Of a stretch of DNA of 64,000 nt, positions 26,492-35,435 are shown piece after piece. This DNA is from CALROG01 sp943369755. Lineage in GTDB: Bacteria; Pseudomonadota; Gammaproteobacteria; Burkholderiales; Burkholderiaceae_C. The notes beneath the pieces were generated by a model, which was not told the DNA's origin, ran no database searches, and worked only from the letters and a program-made list of their open reading frames with translations. Numbering within the stretch: position 1 is the stretch's first letter; every line of letters starts with the position of its first letter. The DNA is taken from assembly GCA_943369755.1 (NCBI GenBank), contig CALROG020000006.1:62001-126000 (forward strand). The letters are read 5' to 3'. A program made the position numbers and the translations under genes.

Positions 26492-27727
26492 ATGACGCAG
26501 GGCGAACTTGCCATCTGGTCTGCCATGGCCGGTGTTCTGGGCCTGCTGATGCTGGCGGCTTTGAGCGAATTCGTGCAACGCCCCACGGTCCCCAGCCTGC
26601 GCGGCGTACTGTTCATGGGCGTTACCGGCGGTGCCTGCGTGTTGTTGTCTGCATTGCCGGAAGCACTTGCGCCGGGTTGGCAAGGTGAATGGCTGCCGCC
26701 CATCAAGGCGGCGATTGGTCCGCTCAGCGGTGCATTGGCGTTGGGCTACCTTGGCATCTGGACCGGTGCCATGGACGACGACACACTGGTGCGCCGTACC
26801 GTGCGTTGGGGTTGCGCCGGGCTGGTGCTGGCGGGCGTGGTGCTGGCCGGGCTGTCGCTGGCGCGCCCCAAAATGCCGGCAGAGGTGTTGGGGCTTTCCG
26901 CTGCGGTGAACGGGGTATCGGTGGTGCTGGCCACCGTGGTTGCGGTGCGCACCGCCTTGCTGGGCGACTACCTGGCGCGCTGGATGACGCTGGCCTGCGT
27001 GTGCCTCGCCGGCATGGTGGCTGGGCTGTATGCCAAGGGCTTGCAAATGTATGGCGGCGCATTGTGGGTTTGGGCGCTAACCGCCCTGTGCACTGTGGCC
27101 TATTTCCTGGTGGTGATTGCGCTCACCATCTCGCGCAACCGCGAGCAGCGCCGCCTGCAGCGCCTGGCACGCAATTCGCTGGAGGGGCAGGACACGGCAG
27201 GCGTGAGCAAGGGCGCGCAACTGGTTCGCCAAATTGACGACGCGATCTGGCGCAGTGCCCGGCTGCACCGCAGCTGCGCGGTGATCGCCGTCAGCGTGCC
27301 CAACCTGTACCAGCCAATAGACGCGTCCGGAGCCGAGGCAGACGAAGCCATCCTGACCACCCTGGCGGCGCGGCTGCGCCGGCAAGTGGGCTTTCGCAAC
27401 GTGGTGGGGCTGTACCACCCGCGCTGCTTCGTGCTGGCCGTGTCCGCGGTGCAAGACGCAAACCGCAGCGCGGTGGTCGCCAGCGAACTGGCACGCCATA
27501 TTGGTCGGCCCCTGCGCATCCGCGGGGGCAATTCCGACGTGTGGGTCACCCCGACCATCGGCATCGGGCTGGTGCATGTCAATATGCCTGGCGCATTGGC
27601 GGTAGACGTGATCAACCTGGCAGAGAAACTGGCGCTACAGGTTGCGGGCCACGACAACCGCTGCGCCGTCATCGACTGGCGTCAACACATCGCCAACATC
27701 AAGCAGCCGGGTATGGCTGCAGCATAA
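26492..27727 (+). CDS. Membrane protein with a degenerate GGDEF-like domain
   Basis: 411 aa from ATG 26492, chosen because GAGGTGG lies at good spacing before it; an ATG at 26447 would put a non-membrane tail in front. Six or seven membrane helices (about 8-225) are followed by a cytoplasmic domain (about 245-405) with the outline of a diguanylate cyclase: CAVIAVSVPNLYQPID, ILTTLAARLRRQVGFRNVVGLYHPRCFVLAV, VTPTIGIGLVH. The GG(D/E)EF active-site loop is replaced by YHPRCF, so it should not make c-di-GMP and may instead be a receptor or structural domain. Confidence 0.65.
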   Translation: MTQGELAIWSAMAGVLGLLMLAALSEFVQRPTVPSLRGVLFMGVTGGACVLLSALPEALAPGWQGEWLPPIKAAIGPLSGALALGYLGIWTGAMDDDTLVRRTVRWGCAGLVLAGVVLAGLSLARPKMPAEVLGLSAAVNGVSVVLATVVAVRTALLGDYLARWMTLACVCLAGMVAGLYAKGLQMYGGALWVWALTALCTVAYFLVVIALTISRNREQRRLQRLARNSLEGQDTAGVSKGAQLVRQIDDAIWRSARLHRSCAVIAVSVPNLYQPIDASGAEADEAILTTLAARLRRQVGFRNVVGLYHPRCFVLAVSAVQDANRSAVVASELARHIGRPLRIRGGNSDVWVTPTIGIGLVHVNMPGALAVDVINLAEKLALQVAGHDNRCAVIDWRQHIANIKQPGMAAA

Positions 27728-27765
27728 GTACGGTCAGCCAGGCCTGCCGGTGATGGCGGCAAGCG

Positions 27766-28419
27766 TCAGCGGGCACCCGCTGCCCGCAACAGGGCCGCCA
27801 CCGCCGTCTGGTTGCGCTGCACGGCGTGCTGCAACGGCGTCACGCCCTGCCGGTCGGCCAGGTTGAGGTTGGCTTTTGCGGCAATCAGCTGGCGCACGAT
27901 ATCGGTATGCGCCGGGCCGCCGTCGCCCAGAATCACAGCCTCCAGCAGCGCCGTCCAGCCCAGGTTGTTGACATGGTTCACGTCAATCGTCGTGGTCAAA
28001 AGCAAACGCACGGTTTCCGCATGGCCGTAGTGGCAGGCCGGAATGAGCGCGGTGCCGCCATAGCGGTTGGTGCTTTTGAGGTTGGCCCCCGCCGCCAGCG
28101 TGGCGCGCAGTATGGCCGTGTAGCCGCGCGCGCCGGCCAACAAGAAGGCGCTGTCCTGAATGTCGTCTTGCGCATTGACGTCAGCGCCGCGGGCTATCAG
28201 CGCCAGCGCCACCTCCACATGATTGCCCTGGGTGGCGGCCAGCAAGGCGGTGCGCCCGCGCGCGTCGCGTTGCTCCAGCAGCGCGCCCCGCTCCAGCAAA
28301 GTGCGCGTGCCGCCCAAGTCGCCACGCGCCGCAGCCTCTACCAGCGCCGGGGTTTGGGCCCGCGCCATGCCGCCAACAAACAGCGCGAGCGCGGCAAGCG
28401 CGCCGCGCCGCTTCAGCAT
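27766..28419 (-). CDS. Exported ankyrin-repeat protein
   Basis: 217 aa from ATG 28419 (MLKRRGALAALALFVGG), which gives a compact signal peptide cleaved near ARAQ. Five or six ankyrin repeats follow, e.g. GRTALLAATQGNHVEVALALIARGADVN and GVTPLQHAVQRNQTAVAALLRAAG (each one repeat). Probably a periplasmic scaffold protein; in other bacteria similar proteins lie next to catalases. An in-frame ATG at 28446 lies within a copy of the 42-bp repeat and would add nine repeat-encoded residues; I consider it secondary. Confidence 0.82.
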   Translation of the reverse strand: MLKRRGALAALALFVGGMARAQTPALVEAAARGDLGGTRTLLERGALLEQRDARGRTALLAATQGNHVEVALALIARGADVNAQDDIQDSAFLLAGARGYTAILRATLAAGANLKSTNRYGGTALIPACHYGHAETVRLLLTTTIDVNHVNNLGWTALLEAVILGDGGPAHTDIVRQLIAAKANLNLADRQGVTPLQHAVQRNQTAVAALLRAAGAR

Positions 28420-28432
28420 GAGTTTCTGCTTT

Positions 28433-28474
28433 GCTATATTTTTCATAGTGGCTCACGTCCATTCCATGCGGGCT
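28433..28474 (+). repeat. 42-bp double-hairpin repeat, copy 4 (5' of ankyrin gene)
   Basis: Starts GCTATATTTTTCATAGTGGC and ends ATGCGGGCT; then AGCAGCCAATTTTGCCTC, the extended 3' part shared with copy 9. It covers the alternative upstream start codon of the ankyrin gene. Confidence 0.88.
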
Positions 28475-28634
28475 AGCAGCCAATTTTGCCTCAAACCAGA
28501 GGGCGTGGGTGCAAGCCGCCGTCAGCGGGAATGGGCGCGCGCAATGGCGCACCGGCGGCACACATTGGCGCGCACCCAAGCCTGATTTACCATTGCCCAT
28601 CGGCTACACACCGCGGCCGCACACAGGAGGCTTT

Positions 28635-28775
28635 ATGGCCAAAGGCGAACAACGCAGCAACAAAATGACGAAGAAGCCCAAGAAGGACACTTCGGCACCC
28701 AAGCAGGGAACGTCCGACCGCCCCCTGCCGCCCACCACCACGGTGTTGCCACGCGGCAAAGAGAAAAACAAGTAA
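28635..28775 (+). CDS. Small basic protein of unknown function
   Basis: 46 aa, Lys/Pro/Thr-rich: MAKGEQRSNKMTKKPKKD, ending LPRGKEKNK. An excellent RBS (caggaggcttt before the ATG at 28635) makes this a credible gene despite its size. No signal peptide or membrane segment. Strongly basic and probably disordered, so a nucleic-acid or ribosome contact is possible, but this is a guess. Monocistronic. Confidence 0.7.
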   Translation: MAKGEQRSNKMTKKPKKDTSAPKQGTSDRPLPPTTTVLPRGKEKNK

Positions 28776-28814
28776 CCAGCCCCCCCCGGGTCTCGCGTAG
28801 TTGCCGGGCCCGGC

Positions 28815-29477
28815 CTAGTCGGCTGCCAGAACCTGCGCCAGCCAGCGGTTGAGGTCCGCTACCTCTTGCTCGCACACAGAGTGCGGCATGGGGTATTCAT
28901 GCCACTGCACGTGGTAGCCCAGCGCCAGCAGCGCGTCGCGCGACGCGGTGGCACGCGGCAGCTCGACGATGTCATCTTGCTGGCCATGGGCCATGAAAAT
29001 CGGCGTGGCCTGGTTGGCCGGGCTGCGCTGGGCCGCCGTCATGCCCGCCAGCGGCAAGTAGCCCGACAAACCCACGATACCGGCCAGCCTGTGTGAATGC
29101 CGCAGGCCGGTCATGAGCGCCATGGCGCAGCCCTGCGAAAAGCCGGCCAGCACAATCCGGTGTGACGGGATGCCACGCGCCCGTTCGCGCGCCAGCAGTT
29201 CTTCAATGGCGGCCTGCGACTGGCGCAAGCCCGCCTCGTCTTCGCGGCTGCGGTCGGGGTGTATGTCGTACCAGGCGGGCATGCGGTAGCCGCCATTGAG
29301 CGACACCGCCATGACCGGCGCGTTGGGGAACACAAACCGCACCGGCCCGACGGCGGACAAGTCCATTTCGTGGGCAATCGGCACAAAGTCGCTGCCGTCA
29401 GCCCCCAGGCCGTGCATCAGCATCACGGTGGCGCGCGGGTCGCCGCCGGTTTCGATTTCAATAGTCTGTAGCGCCAC
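28815..29477 (-). CDS. Carboxylesterase/phospholipase-type alpha/beta hydrolase
   Basis: 220 aa cytoplasmic serine hydrolase of the Abhydrolase_2 (EstB / acyl-protein thioesterase-like) family. Oxyanion segment MLMHGLGADGSDFVPIAHEM, nucleophile elbow VLAGFSQGCAMAL, Asp in FMAHGQQDDIVEL, His in YPMPHSVCEQE. Full-length. Starts 3 nt after the stop of the carboxymuconolactone-decarboxylase-like gene on the same strand, so the two form an operon. Confidence 0.92.
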   Translation of the reverse strand: MALQTIEIETGGDPRATVMLMHGLGADGSDFVPIAHEMDLSAVGPVRFVFPNAPVMAVSLNGGYRMPAWYDIHPDRSREDEAGLRQSQAAIEELLARERARGIPSHRIVLAGFSQGCAMALMTGLRHSHRLAGIVGLSGYLPLAGMTAAQRSPANQATPIFMAHGQQDDIVELPRATASRDALLALGYHVQWHEYPMPHSVCEQEVADLNRWLAQVLAAD

Positions 29478-29480
29478 AAA

Positions 29481-29882
29481 TCATCCTTTGTCAAATGCCA
29501 TATCCAGCGGTACCTGAATGGCCGTGGCCAGCTGGTTGGTTTTGCCAGCCAGGCCCACGATCGCCATCAGCTCGGCGTGCTGCTCGGGCGTCATGCCTGC
29601 GGCCCGGGCGGCGGCGGTGTGCGAATGAACGCAGTAGCTGCAGCTATTGACAATTGACGCCGTGATGTAGATCAGCTCTTTGGTCAGCGGGTCCAGCGAC
29701 GACGGCGTGGCCATGATGCGCTTGACCTCGGCCCAGGTGGATTCGAGCAGCGCGGCGTCAAACGCCAGGTAACGCCACAGGTTGTTGATGAATTCGGTCT
29801 TGCGGGTGGCGCGGATGTCGTCAAAAACCGCCTTCACGCGCGGGTCTTTTTCGGGGTTGCCGGGGGGTTGAAGTGTGCTCAT
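29481..29882 (-). CDS. Carboxymuconolactone decarboxylase (AhpD-like) family protein
   Basis: 133 aa from ATG 29882 (MSTLQPPGNPEKDPRV). AhpD-like core: TKELIYITASIVNSCSYCVHSHTAAARAAGM (read in parts) carries the CxxC and downstream His used in peroxide reduction, then HAELMAIVGLAGKTNQLATA. Longer than the bare domain by an N-terminal helical stretch. Upstream gene of a two-gene unit with the esterase. Divergent from the 30019 gene. Confidence 0.9.
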   Translation of the reverse strand: MSTLQPPGNPEKDPRVKAVFDDIRATRKTEFINNLWRYLAFDAALLESTWAEVKRIMATPSSLDPLTKELIYITASIVNSCSYCVHSHTAAARAAGMTPEQHAELMAIVGLAGKTNQLATAIQVPLDMAFDKG

Positions 29883-30018
29883 GACGCTGATTGTGCGCCG
29901 ACGCCCGGGCGCGCCGGGTACCGGGCTGTGGCGCACGGGTTTAAATCGCGGCAATCGTGGCATCTGTCGTGATACATTTTGTAACTTCGCCAGACCGTTG
30001 CCACGAACCGAGCCACCA

Positions 30019-30681
30019 ATGAGTCTCTTCGACCTGCTTTTTGGAACCCAGCGCAAGCACAAAAAGGCCCCGGCGTCGGTCTTGCGCAGTTCAACCCAAT
30101 TGTCCGGGTCGCCCGGTGCCACACGGCGTGAGCTGATCCGTGTGGTACTGCGCGACACATTGAAGCTGCACGGTGTGCCAGCCGAATGGATTACCGCAGA
30201 ACTGCTCAACACCACCTCGCGCGAAGGCAAACCCGGCATGCATGTGCGGCTTGTGCTGCTGCACTGGGAGCCGCGCCTGCTGGTTCATTGCGTCGCGCTA
30301 CAAAACAGCCTGCAGGCACGCCTGGAGATGTTCGACCCGCTGGCGGGCAACTGGTATTCGGGCCTGTCGTGGCGGTTCGCGCTGGCGGACGAAAGCGCTT
30401 GCCCGCCGATGCCAGAGGCGGCCTTCTGGAGAGCTGCGCCGCCTGAAGCCGCACCGCCTGAAGCCGCGTCACCTGCCATTGCTGCGCAGCCCTCGCCGCC
30501 ACAGGCCAGTGCGCATGTCGCGTCCCCGTTGTTGCAGCATTCACAGCCGTCTGCCCAGGAGCGGCGCGAGGCACTGGAAAAACTGCTGGCCGAAGGAGAC
30601 CGTGAACATCACGCGGCGGCCGCCGGCGCAGACAACGGCCAGCGGGCGTTCCGTCCGACCGAGCCCGCCGGGCTGGTGTGA
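30019..30681 (+). CDS. Conserved hypothetical protein with Pro/Ala-rich linker
   Basis: 220 aa, starting at ATG 30019 (MSLFDLLFGTQRKHKK). Residues 35-140 look folded (RRELIRVVLRDTLKLHGVPAEWI, MHVRLVLLHWEPRLLVHC, FDPLAGNWYSGLSWRFA); then comes a low-complexity stretch with repeated PPEAA units and a charged helix (RREALEKLLAEGDREHH). No signal peptide or membrane helix. I do not recognise a named family. The terminal repeats may vary between strains. Confidence 0.65.
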   Translation: MSLFDLLFGTQRKHKKAPASVLRSSTQLSGSPGATRRELIRVVLRDTLKLHGVPAEWITAELLNTTSREGKPGMHVRLVLLHWEPRLLVHCVALQNSLQARLEMFDPLAGNWYSGLSWRFALADESACPPMPEAAFWRAAPPEAAPPEAASPAIAAQPSPPQASAHVASPLLQHSQPSAQERREALEKLLAEGDREHHAAAAGADNGQRAFRPTEPAGLV

Positions 30682-30811
30682 GCTGACCCAGGCCTGCGGC
30701 ACCAGGCAGGCGTGCGATCTAGTGATCGAACTCTAGGAAAACACCGTGATTTAGGGCGCGAGCCCTAGGCCGGTTCAAGACAATCGTGGCATCAACCGAA
30801 AGGACTTTGCC

Positions 30812-31150
30812 ATGACCACCAACGAATTTTCCAAGACTGCAACCGGCGTCATCGCCACTGTGGGCAGCACTGCCCACCAGATCATTGACGCCTACCGCGC
30901 CGGCGGCGAGCGCATCAACGACGCGTTCACCCAGCGCTGGAACAGCGCGCTGAAAGAATCCGCCCCCAAGCTCACGCCGGAGACCCGCAAGAACGCAGCC
31001 CACGCACAAAAGGTGTTCAGCGCCTACTACGCCAAGGGTATCGCCCTGACGGCTGACGGTGCCACTGTGGTAGTGGATACGCTGGTGGGTGCCGCACTGG
31101 CCACCACCGAACGCGCCACCGCGTTCGCCGCCGCCAACCTGAGCCGCTGA
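30812..31150 (+). CDS. Hypothetical helical protein, phasin-like in character
   Basis: 112 aa, ATG 30812 with an AAAGGA RBS. Ala-rich, almost entirely helical: STAHQIIDAYRAGGERINDAF, NAAHAQKVFSAYYAKGIAL, and a C-terminal amphipathic stretch VVVDTLVGAALATTERATAF. Its size, composition and amphipathic helices recall phasins that coat polyhydroxyalkanoate granules, but I see no diagnostic motif. Followed 68 bp later by an SRPBCC protein with a similarly good RBS. Confidence 0.65.
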   Translation: MTTNEFSKTATGVIATVGSTAHQIIDAYRAGGERINDAFTQRWNSALKESAPKLTPETRKNAAHAQKVFSAYYAKGIALTADGATVVVDTLVGAALATTERATAFAAANLSR

Positions 31151-31218
31151 AAACCACGGCCCACGCCGGGCCGGTGGCAGAATGAGCCACCCCTGACTGA
31201 ACAACAAAGGAGACAAAA

Positions 31219-31692
31219 ATGGCGATCAGCGTCGAAATTGATCTGGGCTATGAATTCGAAGTCAAGGCCAAGGTGGCCGATGTGTTTGCGGTTCTGTCGG
31301 ACGTGCCGACCTCGGTGAGCCATTTCCCGAAAGTAGAAAAGCTCACCGACATGGGTGACGGCGTCTACAAATGGGAAATGGAAAAGGTGGGCACTGCACA
31401 GGTGAACATCCAGACCGTGTATGCCAGCAAATACGTGAGTGACCAGGCCAAGGGCAGCGTCAAATGGACGCCGGTCAAGGGCGTGGGGAATGCACTGGTT
31501 GGCGGCAGCTGGAAGCTGACCGACAACAAGGGCAAGTCCACTGCCATCGAACTCAAGATCAAGGGAACCGTGGACGTGCCGCTGCCGGGCCTGATGAAGA
31601 TGATCGTGGAGCCGGTGGTGTCCAGTGAATTCGAGAAGCTGGTCGACAAATACATCGCCAACCTCATCAAGAAGTTCGGCGGCGAAGTCTAG
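31219..31692 (+). CDS. SRPBCC/CoxG-like lipid- or ligand-binding protein
   Basis: 157 aa START-like fold: VEIDLGYEFEVKAKVADVFAVLSDVPTSVSHFPKVEKL (read in parts) forms the first strand and helices; a final long helix is IVEPVVSSEFEKLVDKYIANLIKKF. No signal peptide. Members bind hydrophobic ligands; function here unknown. RBS AAAGGAGA directly upstream of the start. Convergent with gshA, 13 bp between the stops. Confidence 0.82.
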   Translation: MAISVEIDLGYEFEVKAKVADVFAVLSDVPTSVSHFPKVEKLTDMGDGVYKWEMEKVGTAQVNIQTVYASKYVSDQAKGSVKWTPVKGVGNALVGGSWKLTDNKGKSTAIELKIKGTVDVPLPGLMKMIVEPVVSSEFEKLVDKYIANLIKKFGGEV

Positions 31693-31705
31693 GCCCCGCG
31701 CCTGC

Positions 31706-33271
31706 TCAGGCGGTGGCTCCCAGTTGAGCCACCACCGCGCGCCGGTTGATGCCCAACCGGTCAGCCGACACATACTGCTGCCGGTAGATTTCAAACGGCA
31801 GGCTGTCGTTGGCCTCAATCTGTTTCTGGTCTTGCACCGACCGTGCGGCCATGGCCTCAAAGCGGGCCTGCAATTCTGGCGCAAATGGCAGGTTGCGCAG
31901 CACGTCACGGGTACGCACCGACTGCGCCCGCGTGAAGTTGATGAAGGAGTTGTCGTACTCGTTCGCCATAACCTTGAGCACCTTCGCCGACGGCAGGCTG
32001 TCGGCGTCAGCCAGGGCCGACTGCGCCGCCGCCACCGCCTGCCCATAGGCGGTTGTACCGTGCACCGCATCCAGCCGCCCGGCAATGGCACCGAAGCGGC
32101 TCACCAGCTCCTGCCCCCAATCAGTGAGTTTGACCTCGCGGCCCGCCCGCTGCAGCGTCAGGCCGGGCTCGCGCCCGCGCGCTGCGGTGAGGTGCTGGTT
32201 GTGCTTGAGCTCGGCAATTTCCTGCGGCGTGTCGGGCGGGCTGTCGGCCAGCAGGCAGTGCAGCAGGAACACGTCCAGCAGGCGCAGGCTCTGCGGCGTA
32301 ATGCCCACCGGTACAAACGGGTCCAGGTCAAGTAGCCGCACCTCCACGTATTCCACCCCGCGCTCACGCAGCGCGTGCAGCGGGCGCTCACCCGGAAAGA
32401 TGACGCGCTTGGGGCGGATGGTGCCGTAGAACTCGTTCTCGATTTGCAGCAACGTGGTGGCAAGCTGGTTGTAGTCGCCGCCCGGGTTCATGATGCCAAT
32501 CGCCTCATACGCCGGGTAGGGCCGGGTCAAGGCCTCATGCAGCGAGGCGGCGTAACCATCCAGCCCGTTGTAGCTCACGGCCAGGCTGGCCTGGGCATCA
32601 CTCTGGTAGCCAAGGCGGCCCATGCGCAGTGAGGTGCCGTGTGGCATGTACAGCGCGTGGTCACCGAGCTTTTGCAGTTCATGCTGACGGCCTGCAACAA
32701 AGGTCGGGCAGACAGCGGGCGACGCGCCCAGCAAATACAACAACAGGAATGCATGACGCCGGAAGTTGCGGATCAGCGCGAAATACTGGTCGCTGCTGAC
32801 ATCGGGCAGAGACCAGTTGTAGTGAATGCCCGAAATGGTCTGCATGCGCCGACCATAGCGGTGGCCCAGCCCCATGCGGTACACGCTCTTGGCCCGGCCC
32901 ACATTCGACGCGCCATAGCGGCCCAGCGGAATGGTCTCATCGGTCGGCAAGCCACAGGGCATGCTGGAAACCCAGAGCATTTCGTCGCCCGCGTTGTGCA
33001 AGGCCCGATAGGTGAACTGGTGGACCTGGGTCAGCTCTTCCAGACAGGCCTCAACCCCTGCATGTACGCCGGTGATCAACTCCAGCTGGGACTCGCTGTA
33101 GTCGGTGGTGATGTGCGGGTGCGTCAGCGCCGAACCCAGAGCCTGGGGGTGCGGGGTGAGTGCAAGGCCACCGTCGGCCAGTGCACGCAGGCTTTCTTTT
33201 TCAATGCCGCGGCGCATGCCCTTGAGGCGCGCGGGCGACAGAGCATCCAGGCGTTGTTGCTGAGCCGTCAT
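31706..33271 (-). CDS. gshA: Glutamate-cysteine ligase
   Basis: 521 aa class I (gamma-proteobacterial type) enzyme making gamma-glutamylcysteine, the first step of glutathione synthesis. Visible landmarks: GMRRGIEKESLR with the Mg/ATP Glu, TTDYSESQLELITG, ISGIHYNWSLPD, MPHGTSLRMGRLGYQSDAQ, EVRLLDLDPFVPVGI. The start at 33271 (MTAQQQRLDAL) begins the family homology; an upstream in-frame ATG adds an unrelated tail. Monocistronic, divergent from the prolyl-hydroxylase-like gene across a 189-bp gap that shows no other feature. Confidence 0.95.
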   Translation of the reverse strand: MTAQQQRLDALSPARLKGMRRGIEKESLRALADGGLALTPHPQALGSALTHPHITTDYSESQLELITGVHAGVEACLEELTQVHQFTYRALHNAGDEMLWVSSMPCGLPTDETIPLGRYGASNVGRAKSVYRMGLGHRYGRRMQTISGIHYNWSLPDVSSDQYFALIRNFRRHAFLLLYLLGASPAVCPTFVAGRQHELQKLGDHALYMPHGTSLRMGRLGYQSDAQASLAVSYNGLDGYAASLHEALTRPYPAYEAIGIMNPGGDYNQLATTLLQIENEFYGTIRPKRVIFPGERPLHALRERGVEYVEVRLLDLDPFVPVGITPQSLRLLDVFLLHCLLADSPPDTPQEIAELKHNQHLTAARGREPGLTLQRAGREVKLTDWGQELVSRFGAIAGRLDAVHGTTAYGQAVAAAQSALADADSLPSAKVLKVMANEYDNSFINFTRAQSVRTRDVLRNLPFAPELQARFEAMAARSVQDQKQIEANDSLPFEIYRQQYVSADRLGINRRAVVAQLGATA

Positions 33272-33460
33272 GAGGTTGAATCGCTTGGGATAGTCATTGA
33301 CCCTAAAGTTAACACGTTGTTGCGACGGCCGCTGTGCGCCCCCAAAGGCCCAGCCGCGCGATGGGTTTGGGACTCGACGCACATCAGGCCTTTTTGTTTT
33401 GCGCTACGCCAGTGGCGTTAGACTGCTCTGGCCTGCACTGCCTGCAGAAGGAGACTTGTT

Positions 33461-34345
33461 GTGACGCAAACCCTCACACCCGAGGTGCTGCAATGGACCC
33501 GGGAGCAACTTGGCGCCGGCCACGCGCGGCACGAATTGCTGCAAACGCTGGTACTCAATGGCTGGGACAGCGCGCTTGCACGCCAGGCCCTTGATTCTGT
33601 TCCCCCACTTGCAGCCAAACCACCCAGGAAGCAGCCCGCCGCACGCACCACAGCGGGCAAGCCGGAGCGCCTGCCGGTTCCGCGCCTGGCACTGGACGAC
33701 GCGCCCTTGCACCTGAACCTGGGCGACCGGCAGGTTGCGGTTCTGGGCACGGTGAAAAACCCCACCGTCACCATTCTGGGCGGGCTGCTGACAGACGAAG
33801 AGTGCGACGCGCTGATTGAGGCCGCCCGCCCCGCCATGAAGCGCTCGGGCGTGCTCGACATGGCCACCGGTGTCAGCAAGATCGATGAGGTACGCACCAG
33901 CAACGGGATGTTTTTCGAGCGTGGCCAAAGCGAGCTGATCAGCCGGGTCGAAGCCCGCATTGCACGCCTGACCGGCTGGCCGGTTGAGAACGGCGAAGGC
34001 ATTCAGGTGCTGCAATACGGCCCGGGTGCCGAATACCGCCCGCATTACGACTACTTTGACCCGCGCGAGCCGGGCACGCCAAGCATTCTGGCGCGCGGTG
34101 GCCAGCGCGTGGCGACCGTGATCATGTACCTCAACGAGCCTGTGCGCGGGGGCGCAACCTCGTTCCCCGACATCGGGCTTGAGGTGGGTGCACGGCGTGG
34201 CAACGCGGTGTTTTTCAGCTACGACCAGCCGCACCCCGACAGCCGCACCCTGCATGGGGGCTGCCCGGTGCTTGAAGGCGAAAAATGGATCGCCACCAAA
34301 TGGCTGCGTGAGCGCGAGTTTGCGCCGCGCCGGACCCCTGCCTGA
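33461..34345 (+). CDS. 2OG-Fe(II) oxygenase, prolyl 4-hydroxylase-like
   Basis: 294 aa starting at GTG 33461, fixed by the strong RBS GAAGGAG. The N-terminal 45 residues form a small helical module (VLQWTREQLGAGHARHELLQ); a linker follows, then the double-stranded beta-helix dioxygenase domain: EVRTSNGMFFERGQ, YGPGAEYRPHYDYFDP (HxD iron ligands), GGATSFPDIGLEV, RTLHGGCPVLEGEKWIATKW (second His and the 2-oxoglutarate-binding Lys). Bacterial members hydroxylate proline in peptides or ribosome-associated factors. Target unknown. Confidence 0.92.
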   Translation: MTQTLTPEVLQWTREQLGAGHARHELLQTLVLNGWDSALARQALDSVPPLAAKPPRKQPAARTTAGKPERLPVPRLALDDAPLHLNLGDRQVAVLGTVKNPTVTILGGLLTDEECDALIEAARPAMKRSGVLDMATGVSKIDEVRTSNGMFFERGQSELISRVEARIARLTGWPVENGEGIQVLQYGPGAEYRPHYDYFDPREPGTPSILARGGQRVATVIMYLNEPVRGGATSFPDIGLEVGARRGNAVFFSYDQPHPDSRTLHGGCPVLEGEKWIATKWLREREFAPRRTPA

Positions 34346-34355
34346 CCCTGTTGAT

Positions 34356-35261
34356 TCAGGCGCGGCCCAGCGCCTTGCCGACTTCGTTGTTGCCCTGCGC
34401 ACTGCCGCTTTGCGGCACCATTTCGCCGGTGCGGTCGGTCACTTCGGCCAGCCGCGCGGCCAGTTGCTCGGGCGTGTCGCGCGCCGAACCAATGTGGATG
34501 CCCTGTGTCAGCGTGATGTTGGCGGCCTCAAACGTACCCGCACCGGCGCACAGCACCGTGCGATTGGGCGCGTTTTCACTGGCCATGACCAGCATGGCCG
34601 GCACCACGGCCGCAGGGTTGAGTGCGCGCAGCACTTCGTCGGGCATAAGGCCTTCGGTCATGCGGGTGGCCGCGGTCGGGGCCAGGCAGTTGACCCGGAT
34701 GTCACTCTTGGCACCCTCGATCGACAGGGTCTGCATCAGCCCCACCAGCGCCATTTTGGCTGCGCCATAGTTGGCCTGGCCAAAGTTGCCATACAGGCCG
34801 CTGGACGAGGTGGTCATGACAATGCGGCCGTACTTCTGCGCGGTCATTGCGGGCCACACCGCCTTGCTGCAATGCACAGCACCCATTACGTGAACATCCA
34901 GCACCAGGCGAAAGTCGTCCAGCGTCATCTTGGCAAAACTCTTGTCGCGCAAGATGCCGGCGTTGTTGACCAGAATGTCCACTCTGCCCCAGGCGTCAAG
35001 CGCCTGCTGCACCATGGCTTGCACCGCCGCATAGTCAGTGACAGACGCACCATTGGCCAGCGCCTCTCCCCCGGCCGCCCGGATTTCGTCCACCACGGCC
35101 TGCGCCGCACCCACCGAGCCCCCCGACCCGTCCACCGCGCCGCCCAGGTCATTCACCAGTACTTTGGCACCCCGCCGGGCCAACGCCAATGCATGTTGCT
35201 TGCCCAGCCCGCCGCCCGCGCCGGTCACTATGGCCACGCGTCCTTTGAAATCAATACTCAT
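34356..35261 (-). CDS. SDR dehydrogenase of the MFE-2 / 17beta-HSD4 type
   Basis: 301 aa. Rossmann NAD-binding motif VAIVTGAGGGLGKQHALALA, the MFE-2 marker VLVNDLGGAVDGSGGS, NNAGILRDKSF, and catalytic Ser plus YxxxK in SSSGLYGNFGQANYGAAKMA. This branch oxidises 3-hydroxyacyl-CoA esters in beta-oxidation-like pathways. About 45 extra residues follow the standard SDR core, as in MFE-2 N-terminal domains. Start 35261 (MSIDFKGRVAIV); the longer frame is a non-conserved extension. Divergent from the chorismate operon across 174 bp; whether they work together is unknown. Confidence 0.92.
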   Translation of the reverse strand: MSIDFKGRVAIVTGAGGGLGKQHALALARRGAKVLVNDLGGAVDGSGGSVGAAQAVVDEIRAAGGEALANGASVTDYAAVQAMVQQALDAWGRVDILVNNAGILRDKSFAKMTLDDFRLVLDVHVMGAVHCSKAVWPAMTAQKYGRIVMTTSSSGLYGNFGQANYGAAKMALVGLMQTLSIEGAKSDIRVNCLAPTAATRMTEGLMPDEVLRALNPAAVVPAMLVMASENAPNRTVLCAGAGTFEAANITLTQGIHIGSARDTPEQLAARLAEVTDRTGEMVPQSGSAQGNNEVGKALGRA

Positions 35262-35435
35262 CGCCAAAGCTTTCCTGTGTTGTTGGTCCAGTGTCACGCG
35301 CCAAACCCCGGCAACCCGGGGCTCAGGCAGCCTGACTTTACCGGACGACTGCCCGGCAAGGTGCACCCCAGGTGACGCCATGACCCCCGGGTCAATGCTA
35401 AGTTTGCATATCAAATCCTGCTTCACAATCGCCCC

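Noticed and set aside
30752..30767. Short hairpin TAGGGC-GCGA-GCCCTA before the 30812 gene
   Set aside because: Only a 6-bp stem with no T-run and no recognised regulator; such stems are common by chance in GC-rich DNA.
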